Numbered from the stretch's first letter, positions 17,561 through 27,067 are shown. The stretch is 64,000 nucleotides of DNA from CAUPWF01 sp964367685 (GCA_964367685.1 CAYIYM010000008.1:8017-72016), one strand, 5' to 3'. Made by a program: numbers and translations. The notes: generated by a model not told the origin, from the sequence alone.

Positions 17561-20500
17561 TTATTCTACAGTCGCAATGTCAATTAATGTTAATTGATTA
17601 ATACTTGTATCTTCCAAACTTGTTACTAGTGCCTCAGCTGTATCCAAAGCTGTAAGAACTGTAACCCCTGTTTCAATTGCATTTCGACGAATTACAAACC
17701 CATCATTTGCTCTTTCTGCACCTTGAGTTGGTGTATCAATTACCAAGTCGATTTCATGCCCTAAAATCAAGTCCATAAGGTTTGGTGATTCTTGCTCAAT
17801 CTTATTTGTTCTAATTGCACTAACACCTGCTTCATTTAAAGCTCTTGCCGTTCCCCTTGTTGCAAAGATACGATAACCTAATGCCTCATATCTTCTTGCT
17901 ATTTCTACACCCTCTTTATGATCTTCATCACGTAAAGTCATAATCATATTCTTATACTTCGGAAGCTTAATACCTGATCCTAAGAAGGCTTTAAATAATG
18001 CTTCGTTAAAAGTTTCTGCAATTCCTAAGCACTCCCCTGTAGATTTCATTTCAGGACCTAAACTAATATCAGCCCCTCTAATCTTCTCGAATGAGAACAC
18101 AGGCATTTTAACCGCAATATAATCAGCATTTTTTTGTAAACCAGGAGTGTAACCAAGTTCTTTTATTTTTTTACCAATAATAACTTGAGTTGCAAGTGTT
18201 ACAATTGGAATGCCTGTTACCTTACTAATATATGGCACTGTTCTACTAGATCTTGGGTTTACTTCGATTACATATACTTCGTTGTTACTCACAATAAATT
18301 GAATGTTAATCATACCAATTACATGTAATGATTTTGCAAGTCTTTTGGTATATTCTTCGATTTTTAAAATAATTTCATCTGTTAAACTCTGTGCTGGATA
18401 GACTGAAATACTATCACCTGAATGAATTCCTGCGCGCTCGATATGCTCCATAATACCTGGTATCAAAATATCTGTTCCGTCGCATACAGCATCTACTTCA
18501 ATTTCTTTACCTACTAAATATTTATCAACTAGGATTGGGTGATCTTGTGCAATTCTATTGATAATTTCAATGTATTCTTCAATGTCATTATCGTTAATCG
18601 CAATCTGCATTCCTTGACCACCTAACACATAAGATGGGCGAACTAGTACCGGGTATCCTAATCGATTGGCAACTTCTTTCGCTTCTTCTGCTGTATATAC
18701 AGTTCCGCCAACCGGTCTTGGTATTTCACATTCTTCAAGAATCTTATCAAATAGTTCTCGATCTTCTGCTGCATCCACATCTTCTGCTTTTGTACCAAAA
18801 ATAGGAACGCCCATTTTCATCAATGCTTCTGTTAATTTTATTGCTGTTTGGCCACCAAATTGAACCACTGCACCATCTGGCTTTTCAATATCCACAATAC
18901 TCTTAACATCTTCTGGTGTAAGTGGCTCGAAGTATAATTTATCGGCAATATCAAAGTCTGTACTTACTGTTTCCGGGTTATTATTTACAATAATTGTTTC
19001 AAATCCTTCTTTTGCAAATGCCCATGTACAGTGTACCGAGCAATAATCAAATTCAATTCCTTGTCCTATTCGAATAGGTCCCGAACCTAGAATCAATACT
19101 TTCTTCTTATCTTTTGTTTCTATTACTTCGTTTTCACTTCCATACACAGAATAGTAATACGGTGTCTCTGCCGCGAATTCTCCTGCACAAGTATCAACCA
19201 TTTTGTATACTGCTGTGATACCATTTTTCATTCGCATATCATGGATTTCGATTTCTGGTCTTCCTGTTAATCTTGAAATCACATTATCTGGAAACTCAAT
19301 TCTCTTTGCTTCTTTTAATAACTCTGGATTCAAAGTTTCTGTTTTTAGTCGCTCTTCCATTTCAACAATAATTGATATTTTATCAATGAACCAATAATCA
19401 ATTTTTGTAATCTCATGAATTTCTTCATAAGAAATTCCTTTTCGTAATGCAGATGCAATCAACCAAATTCTTCTATCATCTACGATTTTCAATTGATCTA
19501 TTATTTCATCTCTCGAGAAATCATCAAAACCATAAGCTTCTAAACAATCCACATGTTGTTCTAACGAGCGAATCGCTTTCATTAATCCACCTTCAAAATT
19601 ATCGCAAATACTCATTACTTCTCCAGTAGCCTTCATCTGAGTTGTTAGAGTTCGTTTCGCATTGATAAATTTATCGAATGGTAATCTTGGTAACTTTACA
19701 ACACAATAATCTAACATTGGTTCAAAACTCGCATATGTTTTGCCAGTAATTGTATTCAAAATTTCATCTAATGTGTATCCCAATGCAATTTTGGCAGCAA
19801 CTTTTGCAATAGGATATCCTGTCGCTTTTGATGCAAGTGCCGAAGATCTACTTACACGGGGATTTACTTCAATTACACAATATTCAAAACTTGTTGGGTG
19901 CAATGCATATTGTACATTACATCCTCCAGTAATCTTAAGCTCACTAATAATATTTAATGCTGATGTACGAAGCATTTGATACTCTTTATCACCTAGTGTT
20001 TGAGAAGGGGCTACTACAATACTATCTCCTGTATGAACTCCTACTGGGTCAATGTTTTCCATGTTACAAACAGTAATACATGTACCATTCCCATCACGCA
20101 TTACTTCATACTCAATTTCCTTCCAGCCCGCAATACAGCGTTCAACTAATACTTGCCCAACACGTGATAAACGAAGTCCATTTTCAAGAATTTCTCGTAA
20201 TTGTTCTTCTGTATCTGCAATTCCACCGCCTGATCCGCCAAGTGTATATGCCGGTCTTAACACAATTGGATATCCGATAGTGGCAGCAAAAGCCACTCCA
20301 TCTTCTATATTTTCAACTACTAGAGAAGGGGCTACTGGCTCCCCTATTTTCTCCATTGTACTTTTGAATTCTAATCTGTCTTCTGCTTTTTTTATTGTCT
20401 CAGCAGTGGTTCCAATTAATTTTATACCATTCTTTTTAAAGAAACCTTTCTCTTCTAGTTCCATAGCTAAATTTAACCCAGCTTGTCCCCCTAGTGTCGG

Positions 20501-20761
20501 TAACACACTATCAGGTCTTTCCTTGAGAATTAACTGCTCAACCACCTCAACAGTAAGTGGTTCAATATATACTTTATCTGCTATATCTTTATCCGTCATA
20601 ATAGTTGCTGGGTTTGAATTAATTAATACAACTTCAATTCCCTCTTCTTTCAAAGAGCGACAAGCTTGAGTTCCTGCATAATCAAATTCGGCTGCTTGTC
20701 CAATAATAATTGGTCCTGATCCTATCACGAGTACTTTCTTGATTTCTAAATTTCTTGGCAT
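17561..20761 (-). CDS. carB: Carbamoyl-phosphate synthase large subunit
   Basis: This 1,066-residue subunit makes carbamoyl phosphate from bicarbonate, ATP and ammonia delivered by CarA, feeding pyrimidine and arginine synthesis. Two homologous ATP-grasp halves are visible: the first starts KKVLVIGSGPIIIGQAAEFDYAG, read here in two parts, with RPAYTLGGSGGG near residue 170; the second starts VLILGSGPIRIGQGIEFDY near 555 with RPSYVLGGQGMQI near 710. The C-terminal allosteric MGS-like domain (ALGYRIFATRGTARALNEAG) is complete. The ATG overlaps the last base of the carA stop in a TAATG arrangement, so translation is coupled. A terminator follows. Confidence 0.98.
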   Translation of the reverse strand: MPRNLEIKKVLVIGSGPIIIGQAAEFDYAGTQACRSLKEEGIEVVLINSNPATIMTDKDIADKVYIEPLTVEVVEQLILKERPDSVLPTLGGQAGLNLAMELEEKGFFKKNGIKLIGTTAETIKKAEDRLEFKSTMEKIGEPVAPSLVVENIEDGVAFAATIGYPIVLRPAYTLGGSGGGIADTEEQLREILENGLRLSRVGQVLVERCIAGWKEIEYEVMRDGNGTCITVCNMENIDPVGVHTGDSIVVAPSQTLGDKEYQMLRTSALNIISELKITGGCNVQYALHPTSFEYCVIEVNPRVSRSSALASKATGYPIAKVAAKIALGYTLDEILNTITGKTYASFEPMLDYCVVKLPRLPFDKFINAKRTLTTQMKATGEVMSICDNFEGGLMKAIRSLEQHVDCLEAYGFDDFSRDEIIDQLKIVDDRRIWLIASALRKGISYEEIHEITKIDYWFIDKISIIVEMEERLKTETLNPELLKEAKRIEFPDNVISRLTGRPEIEIHDMRMKNGITAVYKMVDTCAGEFAAETPYYYSVYGSENEVIETKDKKKVLILGSGPIRIGQGIEFDYCSVHCTWAFAKEGFETIIVNNNPETVSTDFDIADKLYFEPLTPEDVKSIVDIEKPDGAVVQFGGQTAIKLTEALMKMGVPIFGTKAEDVDAAEDRELFDKILEECEIPRPVGGTVYTAEEAKEVANRLGYPVLVRPSYVLGGQGMQIAINDNDIEEYIEIINRIAQDHPILVDKYLVGKEIEVDAVCDGTDILIPGIMEHIERAGIHSGDSISVYPAQSLTDEIILKIEEYTKRLAKSLHVIGMINIQFIVSNNEVYVIEVNPRSSRTVPYISKVTGIPIVTLATQVIIGKKIKELGYTPGLQKNADYIAVKMPVFSFEKIRGADISLGPEMKSTGECLGIAETFNEALFKAFLGSGIKLPKYKNMIMTLRDEDHKEGVEIARRYEALGYRIFATRGTARALNEAGVSAIRTNKIEQESPNLMDLILGHEIDLVIDTPTQGAERANDGFVIRRNAIETGVTVLTALDTAEALVTSLEDTSINQLTLIDIATVE

Positions 20762-21834
20762 TATTTCAATCCTCCCATCATTTCAATAAATCTGTCAAAT
20801 AAGTATGCAGAATCTTGTGGCCCTGGACTTGCTTCAGGATGGAATTGAACTGTAAAAATATTTTTTCCAACATATTTTAATCCTTCATTTGTATTATCAT
20901 TTACATTTACAAATGCAGGAACTGCAACACTTGAATCTAAGTTGTCAATATCTACTACATAACCATGATTTTGAGAAGATATTGCTACATGATTGGTTTC
21001 TAAATCTTTTACTGGATGATTTCCACCACGATGACCATATTTAAGTTTATGGGTATCAGCTCCATTAGCCAGTGCCATCAATTGATGCCCTAAGCAAATA
21101 GCAAAAATTGGAATATTTGTATCATATAGTTCTTTTACTTGTTCAATAATATTTACACAAGTCTTTGGATCCCCCGGTCCATTTGATAACATAATACCGT
21201 CTGGCTTCGATGCAATTATTTCTTCTGCTGTTGTATTTGCAGGATAAACAGTCACTTCGCAACCTCTTTCTGTCAGCATTCTTGTAATATTTTTCTTTGC
21301 ACCAAAATCCATAAGTGCAACTTTGTGTCCACTACCTTCGACTTTATACTTCTCTTTGCAAGTCACCTTGGATACAACATCGCCAATTTCATAATCATTT
21401 AATTTTTTGATTACTTCTTCTAAGATGAAATTCTCATTAGTTGTAATCATTCCGTTCATTGTGCCTTTTTCTCTTAGAATCTTAGTTAAAGCCCTTGTAT
21501 CAACTCCCGCAATTCCAGGTATGTTTTGTTTTATCAGGAAATCTTGAATACTTTCTTGAGATCTAAAATTACTTGGTAATCTAGATAATTCTCTCACTAT
21601 ATATCCGTCTGGCCACACTCGGCTCGATTCCATATCAGCCTTACATATACCATAATTTCCAATCAATGGATACGTCATTACAACAGCTTGTCCTGCATAA
21701 GAAGGATCTGTTAACACCTCTAAATACCCCGTCATCGATGTATTAAATACAATTTCACTTACTATCTCTCGCTTTGAACCTATGCTGGTTCCCTCAAAAA
21801 TAGTTCCGTCTTCCAAAATTAGAAATGCTTTCAT
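20761..21834 (-). CDS. carA: Carbamoyl-phosphate synthase small subunit
   Basis: This is the glutamine amidotransferase subunit that passes ammonia to CarB. The N-terminal half begins MKAFLILEDGTIFEGTSIGS with the conserved FNTSMTGYLEVLTDPSYAGQ region. The C-terminal class I amidotransferase domain has the nucleophile loop FAICLGHQLMALA and the His-Glu pair in FHPEASPGP. The length of 357 residues is normal. The ATG is preceded by GGGGCAAGGTG, a slightly diverged site. It is the first gene of carAB, behind a 140-base leader that carries a terminator and a PyrR-box-like sequence. Confidence 0.97.
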   Translation of the reverse strand: MKAFLILEDGTIFEGTSIGSKREIVSEIVFNTSMTGYLEVLTDPSYAGQAVVMTYPLIGNYGICKADMESSRVWPDGYIVRELSRLPSNFRSQESIQDFLIKQNIPGIAGVDTRALTKILREKGTMNGMITTNENFILEEVIKKLNDYEIGDVVSKVTCKEKYKVEGSGHKVALMDFGAKKNITRMLTERGCEVTVYPANTTAEEIIASKPDGIMLSNGPGDPKTCVNIIEQVKELYDTNIPIFAICLGHQLMALANGADTHKLKYGHRGGNHPVKDLETNHVAISSQNHGYVVDIDNLDSSVAVPAFVNVNDNTNEGLKYVGKNIFTVQFHPEASPGPQDSAYLFDRFIEMMGGLK

Positions 21835-21888
21835 TTTTCACCTTGCCCCTTCAAATATATTATCTCAGTCACTAACATTAATTTGAGC

Positions 21889-21935
21889 AAAAAAAAATAG
21901 AGATTACATTTGTGCAAGCACTAACGCATCTCTAT
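21889..21935 (-). terminator. Attenuator-type terminator in the carA leader
   Basis: On the minus strand ATAGAGAT (21928-21935) pairs with ATCTCTAT (21897-21904), with an inner GTGC-GCAC hairpin, followed by an uninterrupted run of nine T. It lies downstream of the carA promoter and upstream of the carA start, so it can only work as an attenuator. Confidence 0.75.
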
Positions 21936-21944
21936 CCTCGCTGG
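21936..21944 (-). promoter_or_regulatory. PyrR-binding-loop-like sequence in the carA leader
   Basis: The minus strand reads CCAGCGAGG, matching the CCNGNGAGG core of PyrR anti-antiterminator loops, immediately 5' of the attenuator stem. One predicted pair of the flanking stem (G opposite G) is off consensus, so the assignment is tentative. Further upstream TACAATTTG (21961-21969) can pair with CAAATGTA (21905-21912) as a competing antiterminator. Confidence 0.5.
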
Positions 21945-21972
21945 CATTCTATGCCTTGAACAAATTGTAGCA

Positions 21973-22001
21973 AGTTTATCACATATAATTAATTTTTACA
22001 A
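21973..22001 (-). promoter_or_regulatory. Promoter of carAB
   Basis: On the minus strand TTGTAA (21996-22001), 17 bases, then a TG-extended TAAACT (21973-21978). Transcription would start near 21966, giving a leader of about 130 bases with the attenuator. Confidence 0.6.
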
Positions 22002-22032
22002 GAAAATATAATATTTTTCTATTTTTTGGTAA

Positions 22033-22509
22033 TTATTTCATTTTTTCCACTCTTTCTTGTACTTTTTTTGTGAAATTTTCCACTCTTCGATTATATGACT
22101 CTCCCATCAACTTAGATTGGAGCATAAAATCAGCTGTTGCAAAGTTATTTGCAATTGGAATATCATAGACAACAGCAATACGTAATAGTGCTTTCACATC
22201 TGGATCGTGTGGTTGCGCTTCTAGTGGATCCCACATAAAGATCATAAAGTCAATTTGTCCTTCAACAATTTTAGCACCAATTTGCTGGTCGCCTCCTAGT
22301 GGACCACTATTATATCCTTTCACTGGTAAACCAGTTTTTTCAGTAATCAATCTAGAAGTAGTTCCCGTTCCACAAAGAAAATGATTTTGCAATATTTCTT
22401 TGTTCTGTTGACACCATTCAACCAATTCTTTCTTTTTTCCATCATGAGCTACAAGAGCTATTTTCTTAACCTTTCCAATTTCAAATTGTACATACTTATC
22501 TTCCAACAT
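22033..22509 (-). CDS. mgsA: Methylglyoxal synthase
   Basis: This enzyme turns dihydroxyacetone phosphate into methylglyoxal and phosphate, a bypass of lower glycolysis when phosphate is short. Motifs KKIALVAHDGKK, CGTGTTSRLITEKTG, SGPLGGDQQIGAKI and DFMIFMWDPLEAQPHDPDVK carry the phosphate-binding and catalytic Asp residues. Two in-frame ATGs lie six bases apart after GGAGG; the first abuts the site, so the second (22509, MLEDKYVQF) with spacing of about six is the likely start, giving 158 residues. It follows the beta-helix protein gene by 15 bases. Confidence 0.95.
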   Translation of the reverse strand: MLEDKYVQFEIGKVKKIALVAHDGKKKELVEWCQQNKEILQNHFLCGTGTTSRLITEKTGLPVKGYNSGPLGGDQQIGAKIVEGQIDFMIFMWDPLEAQPHDPDVKALLRIAVVYDIPIANNFATADFMLQSKLMGESYNRRVENFTKKVQERVEKMK

Positions 22510-22524
22510 ATCCATCCTCCTATT

Positions 22525-23196
22525 TTACTCTTCTATTTTATCAATAATTTCACCTTGTTTTTTATAAATACTCTTTCCCGGTACTATTCCTCTCACACTT
22601 GAAAGCGGGTAAATATTGGCATGTCTTCCAATTATGCAAGCTGGATTTAAGACAGATCCACATCCTACTTCTACATAATCTCCTATCATCGCACCGAATT
22701 TTTTCAATCCCGTTTCTATTATCCTATCTGGCATTTTCACTGTAGTCAATTTTTGATCTGACTTCACATTTGAGGTGATTGATCCTGCACCCATATGTGC
22801 TTTATATCCTAGAATTGAATCTCCTACATAATTATAGTGTGGTACTTGAACACGATTAAACAATATAACATTTTTCAATTCTGTCGAATTCCCTACGACC
22901 GCATAATTCCCTATAATTGCATTTCCTCTTATAAAGGCACAGTGACGTATTTCTGCATATTCTCCAATAATTAAGGGACCATTTAAACATGCACTCGTTG
23001 CTACTGTTGCAGATTTTGCAATCCAAACTTGCTCCTTTACTTCCGTATATAATTCTTTATCTAACTTCCTTCCTAATTCCACAATAAATGAGTTGATTTT
23101 AGGAAGCACTTCCCATGGATAAGTATGACCCACGAATATGTCTTTTGCAATTGTTTCATCTAAGTTAAACAATTCATCAATTTTTATAGTTTCCAT
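22525..23196 (-). CDS. Left-handed beta-helix (hexapeptide repeat) protein, GlmU-C-terminal-like
   Basis: This is a 223-residue protein. After a 60-residue helical N-terminus, residues about 65-215 contain hexapeptide-repeat turns (GPLIIGEYAEIRHCAFIRGN, AIIGNYAVVGNS, GAMIGDYVEVGCGSVLNPAC) that build a left-handed beta helix. It resembles the acyltransferase half of GlmU, and such clostridial proteins are often named UDP-N-acetylglucosamine pyrophosphorylase although no nucleotidyltransferase domain is present; that name should not be taken literally. The ATG at 23196 (METIKIDEL) has AAGGAG eight bases upstream. It lies four bases after topB and before mgsA, suggesting one transcript. Confidence 0.8.
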   Translation of the reverse strand: METIKIDELFNLDETIAKDIFVGHTYPWEVLPKINSFIVELGRKLDKELYTEVKEQVWIAKSATVATSACLNGPLIIGEYAEIRHCAFIRGNAIIGNYAVVGNSTELKNVILFNRVQVPHYNYVGDSILGYKAHMGAGSITSNVKSDQKLTTVKMPDRIIETGLKKFGAMIGDYVEVGCGSVLNPACIIGRHANIYPLSSVRGIVPGKSIYKKQGEIIDKIEE

Positions 23197-23200
23197 TTCT

Positions 23201-25192
23201 TTACTCCTTTTTCTTATAATGCTTCGCAGCTTGATCAAAACAATGCTTCAACGCAAATTGATTATTCATACCAAGAACACCTTGTGTACGTGATTGTATA
23301 AAAGATTCTAATTTTATCATATATTCATCAGATGTAATATCGCCATCTGCAACATACATAAGGCCTTTTTCCCAGCTTGCTGTCAACTCCGGATTCAATA
23401 ATGATTTGATTGAATTATTTACTACATCAAATATCATCTCACCCATCAAAGTTGGCGTAACAATCTGTGTTTTTTTGTTTAATTGCATATACTTTATATG
23501 AATCAATTTCTTTAATATTTCAGCACGTGTTGCACTTGTGCCGATTCCACTTCCCTTCATTTGAACTCGTAGCTCTTCATCTTCAATCAGTTGCCCTGCA
23601 TTTTCCATAGCTAGTATTAATGATCCCGAATTATAACGCTTTGGCGGCGTAGTTTCTCCCTCTTTAATATCAAGTAATCGAACAGAAAGCGTCATCCCTT
23701 TTTTTATACCTTTTATAATATTAAACAAATTATTATTCTGTTCATCGGCCTCACGTTCTTTCTCTTCGGTATTGGTATTATAACCTAATACTTTTAAATA
23801 TCCCTCATCTTCAAGAACTTTGAAATTAGAAAAGAATTTTTCATTTTGAATTTTTGTTAAAATATTTACCTTCTGGTAGACCGCAGGCGGATAAAATATT
23901 GCTAAAAATCTTTTCACGATTGCATTATAAATATTAAGAGAAAGAGGCGACAATGTATTTATTGCGTTTAACCCTTGCCCTGTTGGTATAATTGCATAGT
24001 GATCTGTAATCTGTTTATCATTTACATATCTCGAAGATTCTAACTTTTTATAGCTACCACTTGCAACAATATCTTTTAGATAAGGCTCAGCCAAAGAGTA
24101 TTTAGATAGACCATTCAAATTTTTATGTATTTCTTTCGCTACGGCACTTGAAAGTACTCGTGCATCTGTTCTAGGATAAGTCACCATTTTTTTCTCATAT
24201 AATTCTTGTACAATCCTGAGTGTTTCATCTGGACTAATCTTGAATCGCTTGGCACATTCATTTTGTAGCTCTGCTAGATTGTAAAGTAATGGTGGATTCT
24301 TCTTTTCTTTCTTTTTCTCAATTGATTCCACTGTAGCAACAATAGGATCATCTACGGAGCAAATAGAAATCAACTCCTTGGCTTTTTCTATTTCCTTAAA
24401 TCCATTCTCCTTATAAAGTACAGGTGATTCAAAGAATCGCGAGCCTTCTACCGCCTTCCATTCTCCTTCAAAACTATCGTTTTCAATATTAAATGTAGAT
24501 ACTACACGGAAAAATGGAGTTTTCACAAAATCTCTAACTTCGCGTTCTCGGCGAACTACCATTCCAAGCACACACGTCATTACACGTCCTACTGACACTA
24601 CGGAATATTTCTTATGTAAATAATTAGCAATATTACTCCCGTACCGAAGTGTTAATAATCGAGAAAAATTAATTCCCATTAAATAATCTTCTTTTGCTCG
24701 CAAATACGCAGATGCGCTCAAGTTATCATATTCAGACAAATCTTTCGCCTCTCGAATTCCACGTAGAATTTCATCTTCTGTTTGTGAATCAATCCATACT
24801 CTTTTACGTGTTTTTCCACTTACTTTCGCTTCTTGCTCCACTAAACGATAGATATATTCCCCTTCACGTCCTGAATCAGTACAGACATAAATTGTATCTA
24901 CATCGGCTCGAGACAAAATACCTCTTACAACTTCAAATTGTTGTTTAACCGCAGGTATAACCTCATACTTAAATTCTTTAGGTAAGAATGGAAGTGTGTC
25001 CAAACTCCACCTTTTTAGCCTTTCATCATACACTTCTGGATAACTCATCGTAACAAGATGTCCTACACACCATGTTATGATTGCCTCTTCAGACTCTAAA
25101 TATCCATTTCCACGTCTTGTTTTTAATTGCAATGCTTTTGCAAATTCTTGTGCCACACTCGGCTTTTCTGCTATATAAACTGATTTTCCCAT
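23201..25192 (-). CDS. topB: DNA topoisomerase III (type IA)
   Basis: This enzyme passes single strands to relax or decatenate DNA. The TOPRIM start is SVYIAEKPSVAQEFAKAL with the catalytic Glu, and TDSGREGEYIYR is the acidic TOPRIM motif in the GREGE variant common in Firmicute TopB. The active-site tyrosine is in VTYPRTDARVLSS near residue 325. Its 663 residues end without C-terminal zinc fingers. Unusually for this window the ATG has no recognisable Shine-Dalgarno sequence directly upstream; a GGAG lies about 40 bases earlier without a start codon. An extended -10 promoter lies 60 bases upstream. Confidence 0.93.
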   Translation of the reverse strand: MGKSVYIAEKPSVAQEFAKALQLKTRRGNGYLESEEAIITWCVGHLVTMSYPEVYDERLKRWSLDTLPFLPKEFKYEVIPAVKQQFEVVRGILSRADVDTIYVCTDSGREGEYIYRLVEQEAKVSGKTRKRVWIDSQTEDEILRGIREAKDLSEYDNLSASAYLRAKEDYLMGINFSRLLTLRYGSNIANYLHKKYSVVSVGRVMTCVLGMVVRREREVRDFVKTPFFRVVSTFNIENDSFEGEWKAVEGSRFFESPVLYKENGFKEIEKAKELISICSVDDPIVATVESIEKKKEKKNPPLLYNLAELQNECAKRFKISPDETLRIVQELYEKKMVTYPRTDARVLSSAVAKEIHKNLNGLSKYSLAEPYLKDIVASGSYKKLESSRYVNDKQITDHYAIIPTGQGLNAINTLSPLSLNIYNAIVKRFLAIFYPPAVYQKVNILTKIQNEKFFSNFKVLEDEGYLKVLGYNTNTEEKEREADEQNNNLFNIIKGIKKGMTLSVRLLDIKEGETTPPKRYNSGSLILAMENAGQLIEDEELRVQMKGSGIGTSATRAEILKKLIHIKYMQLNKKTQIVTPTLMGEMIFDVVNNSIKSLLNPELTASWEKGLMYVADGDITSDEYMIKLESFIQSRTQGVLGMNNQFALKHCFDQAAKHYKKKE

Positions 25193-25257
25193 TTATAATT
25201 AACTTAAAGTAATTTAAATCCTATACTTCTCGTTTCTCCTATTATTTCTAGTATTTT

Positions 25258-25266
25258 ATTATATCA
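25258..25266 (-). promoter_or_regulatory. Putative extended -10 promoter of topB
   Basis: The minus strand reads TGATATAAT, a perfect extended -10 box (TATAAT at 25258-25263), 65 bases before the topB start. No good -35 box is present. Confidence 0.5.
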
Positions 25267-25288
25267 TGATTTCATATCAAGTAGAAGT

Positions 25289-25314
25289 AAAAAAAGAGCG
25301 CCTTCGCACTCTTT
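25289..25314 (-). terminator. Terminator after asd
   Basis: AAAGAGTGC pairs with GCGCTCTTT (one G-T) around a GAAG loop and runs into TTTT, 11 bases after the asd stop. Confidence 0.85.
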
Positions 25315-25325
25315 CTTTCCATAGA

Positions 25326-26411
25326 CTATTTCGATGTAATATATCCTTGTGCTGTTAGTGTTTCCGCACACAACACAGCACCACCTGCTGCACCACGTAC
25401 AGTATTGTGAGATAACCCAATAAATTTAAAATCATATACACTATCTTCACGTAATCTACCAATCGATACACCCATACCATTCTCATAATCAACATCAGCA
25501 ACAACTTGTGGTCTGTTTTCATCTTCCAGATATTGAATGAATTGAGTAGGTGCACTTGGAAGATTCAACTCTTGTGGTACGCCTTTATATGCAAGTAATT
25601 TTTCAATCAGCTGCTCTTTTGTAGGCTTTTTGTTAAAACGAATAAACACAGCCGCAGTATGTCCATTTAATACAGGAACACGTACACACTGGCATGTGAT
25701 TTTTGGTAATGCTGCTTTAACTATTTCACCATTTTCCACAGTTCCAAATACACGTAGTGGCTCTAATTCGCTCTTTTCTTCTTCTCCACCGATAAATGGA
25801 ATGATATTCTCTACCATTTCTGGCCACTCTGCAAAAGTCTTTCCTGCACCTGAGATTGCTTGATACGTAGTTACTATTAATTCTACCGGTTCAAATTCCA
25901 TCCATGCAGCAATACAAGGAGCATAACTTTGAATTGAGCAATTTGGTTTAACCGCTATAAATCCACGACTAGTTCCTAGTCGTTCTTTTTGTGCCTCTAT
26001 TACTTCGAAATGCTGTGGATTCACTTCTGGAATAACCATCGGTACATCTTTTGTCCAGCGATGTGCACTATTATTTGAAACAACAGGAGTTTCTGTTTTT
26101 GCATAGTCTTCCTCTATTTTTTTTATCTCTTCTTTAGACATATCAACCGCACTGAATACAAAATCAACTCCAGACGCAACTTTTTCAACTTCATTTACAT
26201 TCATAACAATTAAATTCTTTATAGATTCTGGCATCGGAGTGCTCATTTTCCATCTATCGCCAACAGCCTCTTCATATGATTTCCCCTCAGATCTTGGACT
26301 AGCAGCAAGTGTAACGACTTCGAACATCGGATGATTATCTAATAAGGAAATAAATCTTTGTCCTACCATTCCTGTTGCACCTAAAATTCCAACTTTTAAC
26401 TTTCTTTCCAT
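25326..26411 (-). CDS. asd: Aspartate-semialdehyde dehydrogenase
   Basis: This enzyme reduces aspartyl phosphate with NADPH to aspartate semialdehyde, the branch point to lysine/diaminopimelate, threonine and methionine. LKVGILGATGMVGQRF is the nucleotide-binding loop, the catalytic Cys is in VKPNCSIQSYAPC near residue 150, and the active-site His lies in NGHTAAVFIRF. The NCSIQ motif places it in the archaeal/fungal-type branch, found in many clostridia. The ATG at 26411 is preceded by GAGG at eight bases; a frame extension of 27 residues has no site. It is last in a transcript after queH and before a terminator. Confidence 0.95.
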   Translation of the reverse strand: MERKLKVGILGATGMVGQRFISLLDNHPMFEVVTLAASPRSEGKSYEEAVGDRWKMSTPMPESIKNLIVMNVNEVEKVASGVDFVFSAVDMSKEEIKKIEEDYAKTETPVVSNNSAHRWTKDVPMVIPEVNPQHFEVIEAQKERLGTSRGFIAVKPNCSIQSYAPCIAAWMEFEPVELIVTTYQAISGAGKTFAEWPEMVENIIPFIGGEEEKSELEPLRVFGTVENGEIVKAALPKITCQCVRVPVLNGHTAAVFIRFNKKPTKEQLIEKLLAYKGVPQELNLPSAPTQFIQYLEDENRPQVVADVDYENGMGVSIGRLREDSVYDFKFIGLSHNTVRGAAGGAVLCAETLTAQGYITSK

Positions 26412-26434
26412 TCTCTTTACCTCTTTCATATGTA

Positions 26435-27067
26435 TTATATTTTTTCTTTCTGCGCTCTTTCCATATTCAACTTTGAATAAATACATCCACAAAAGTTTTG
26501 TCGATATAACTGATGTTCACGAGAAATTTCTGTTGATCTTTTATATCCACCCTTCTTCTTAAAGTCGGATTCTAAATACATTACCCCTTGAATTTCTTTT
26601 GCAATACGAACACCAATTTCATTAAGCTTTCCAGCCGCTTTCATTGGGCTTATAGTTAAAGTCGTTGTAAAATAATCACACCCAAGTGTTTTAGCAATCT
26701 CTCCACTTGCTTTGATACGTAATTCATAGCATTTTTCACATCTTTTACCGCATTCAGGTTCTAATTCAAGCCCCTTGGCCAACGCAAAAAATTTATTGCT
26801 ATCATAATCTCCTATAACGAGTGTTACTGGATACTTAGTTTTCATTTCAGTAATCAAACGTCGTTGTTCTGCAGCTCTCAACTCGTATTCTTTAATTGGT
26901 GATATATTGGGATTATAGTAAAATACTGTGATTTCAAAATACTGTGAAAGATATTCGATTACATATGTGCTACAAGGAGCACAGCAACTATGTAGCAATA
27001 GCCGCGGTGTCTTTTGCTCAATCTCTAAATCATTTATAACAGCTTCCATCTTCTTTTGATAATTCAT
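26435..27067 (-). CDS. queH: Epoxyqueuosine reductase QueH
   Basis: This enzyme performs the last step of queuosine synthesis, reducing epoxyqueuosine in tRNA; QueH is the cobalamin-independent replacement of QueG. HSCCAPCS (residues 26-33), ECGKRCEKCYELR and the late FCGCIYS supply the conserved cysteines for a 4Fe-4S cluster and an iron site. At 210 residues the length is normal. TAGGAG lies nine bases before the ATG. It sits 23 bases upstream of asd and about 125 bases downstream of scpB. No other queuosine genes are in the window, so the organism may salvage queuine or have the rest elsewhere. Confidence 0.92.
   Translation of the reverse strand: MNYQKKMEAVINDLEIEQKTPRLLLHSCCAPCSTYVIEYLSQYFEITVFYYNPNISPIKEYELRAAEQRRLITEMKTKYPVTLVIGDYDSNKFFALAKGLELEPECGKRCEKCYELRIKASGEIAKTLGCDYFTTTLTISPMKAAGKLNEIGVRIAKEIQGVMYLESDFKKKGGYKRSTEISREHQLYRQNFCGCIYSKLNMERAQKEKI

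Noticed and set aside
20052..20669. A 205-codon open frame on the plus strand opposite carB
   Set aside because: It lies wholly antisense to the strongly conserved carB gene, has no ribosome binding site, and its composition is that of reverse-strand third positions.
22525..23196. Calling the beta-helix protein a true UDP-N-acetylglucosamine pyrophosphorylase
   Set aside because: No nucleotidyltransferase domain with the GXGTRM-type motif is present; only the hexapeptide-repeat half exists.
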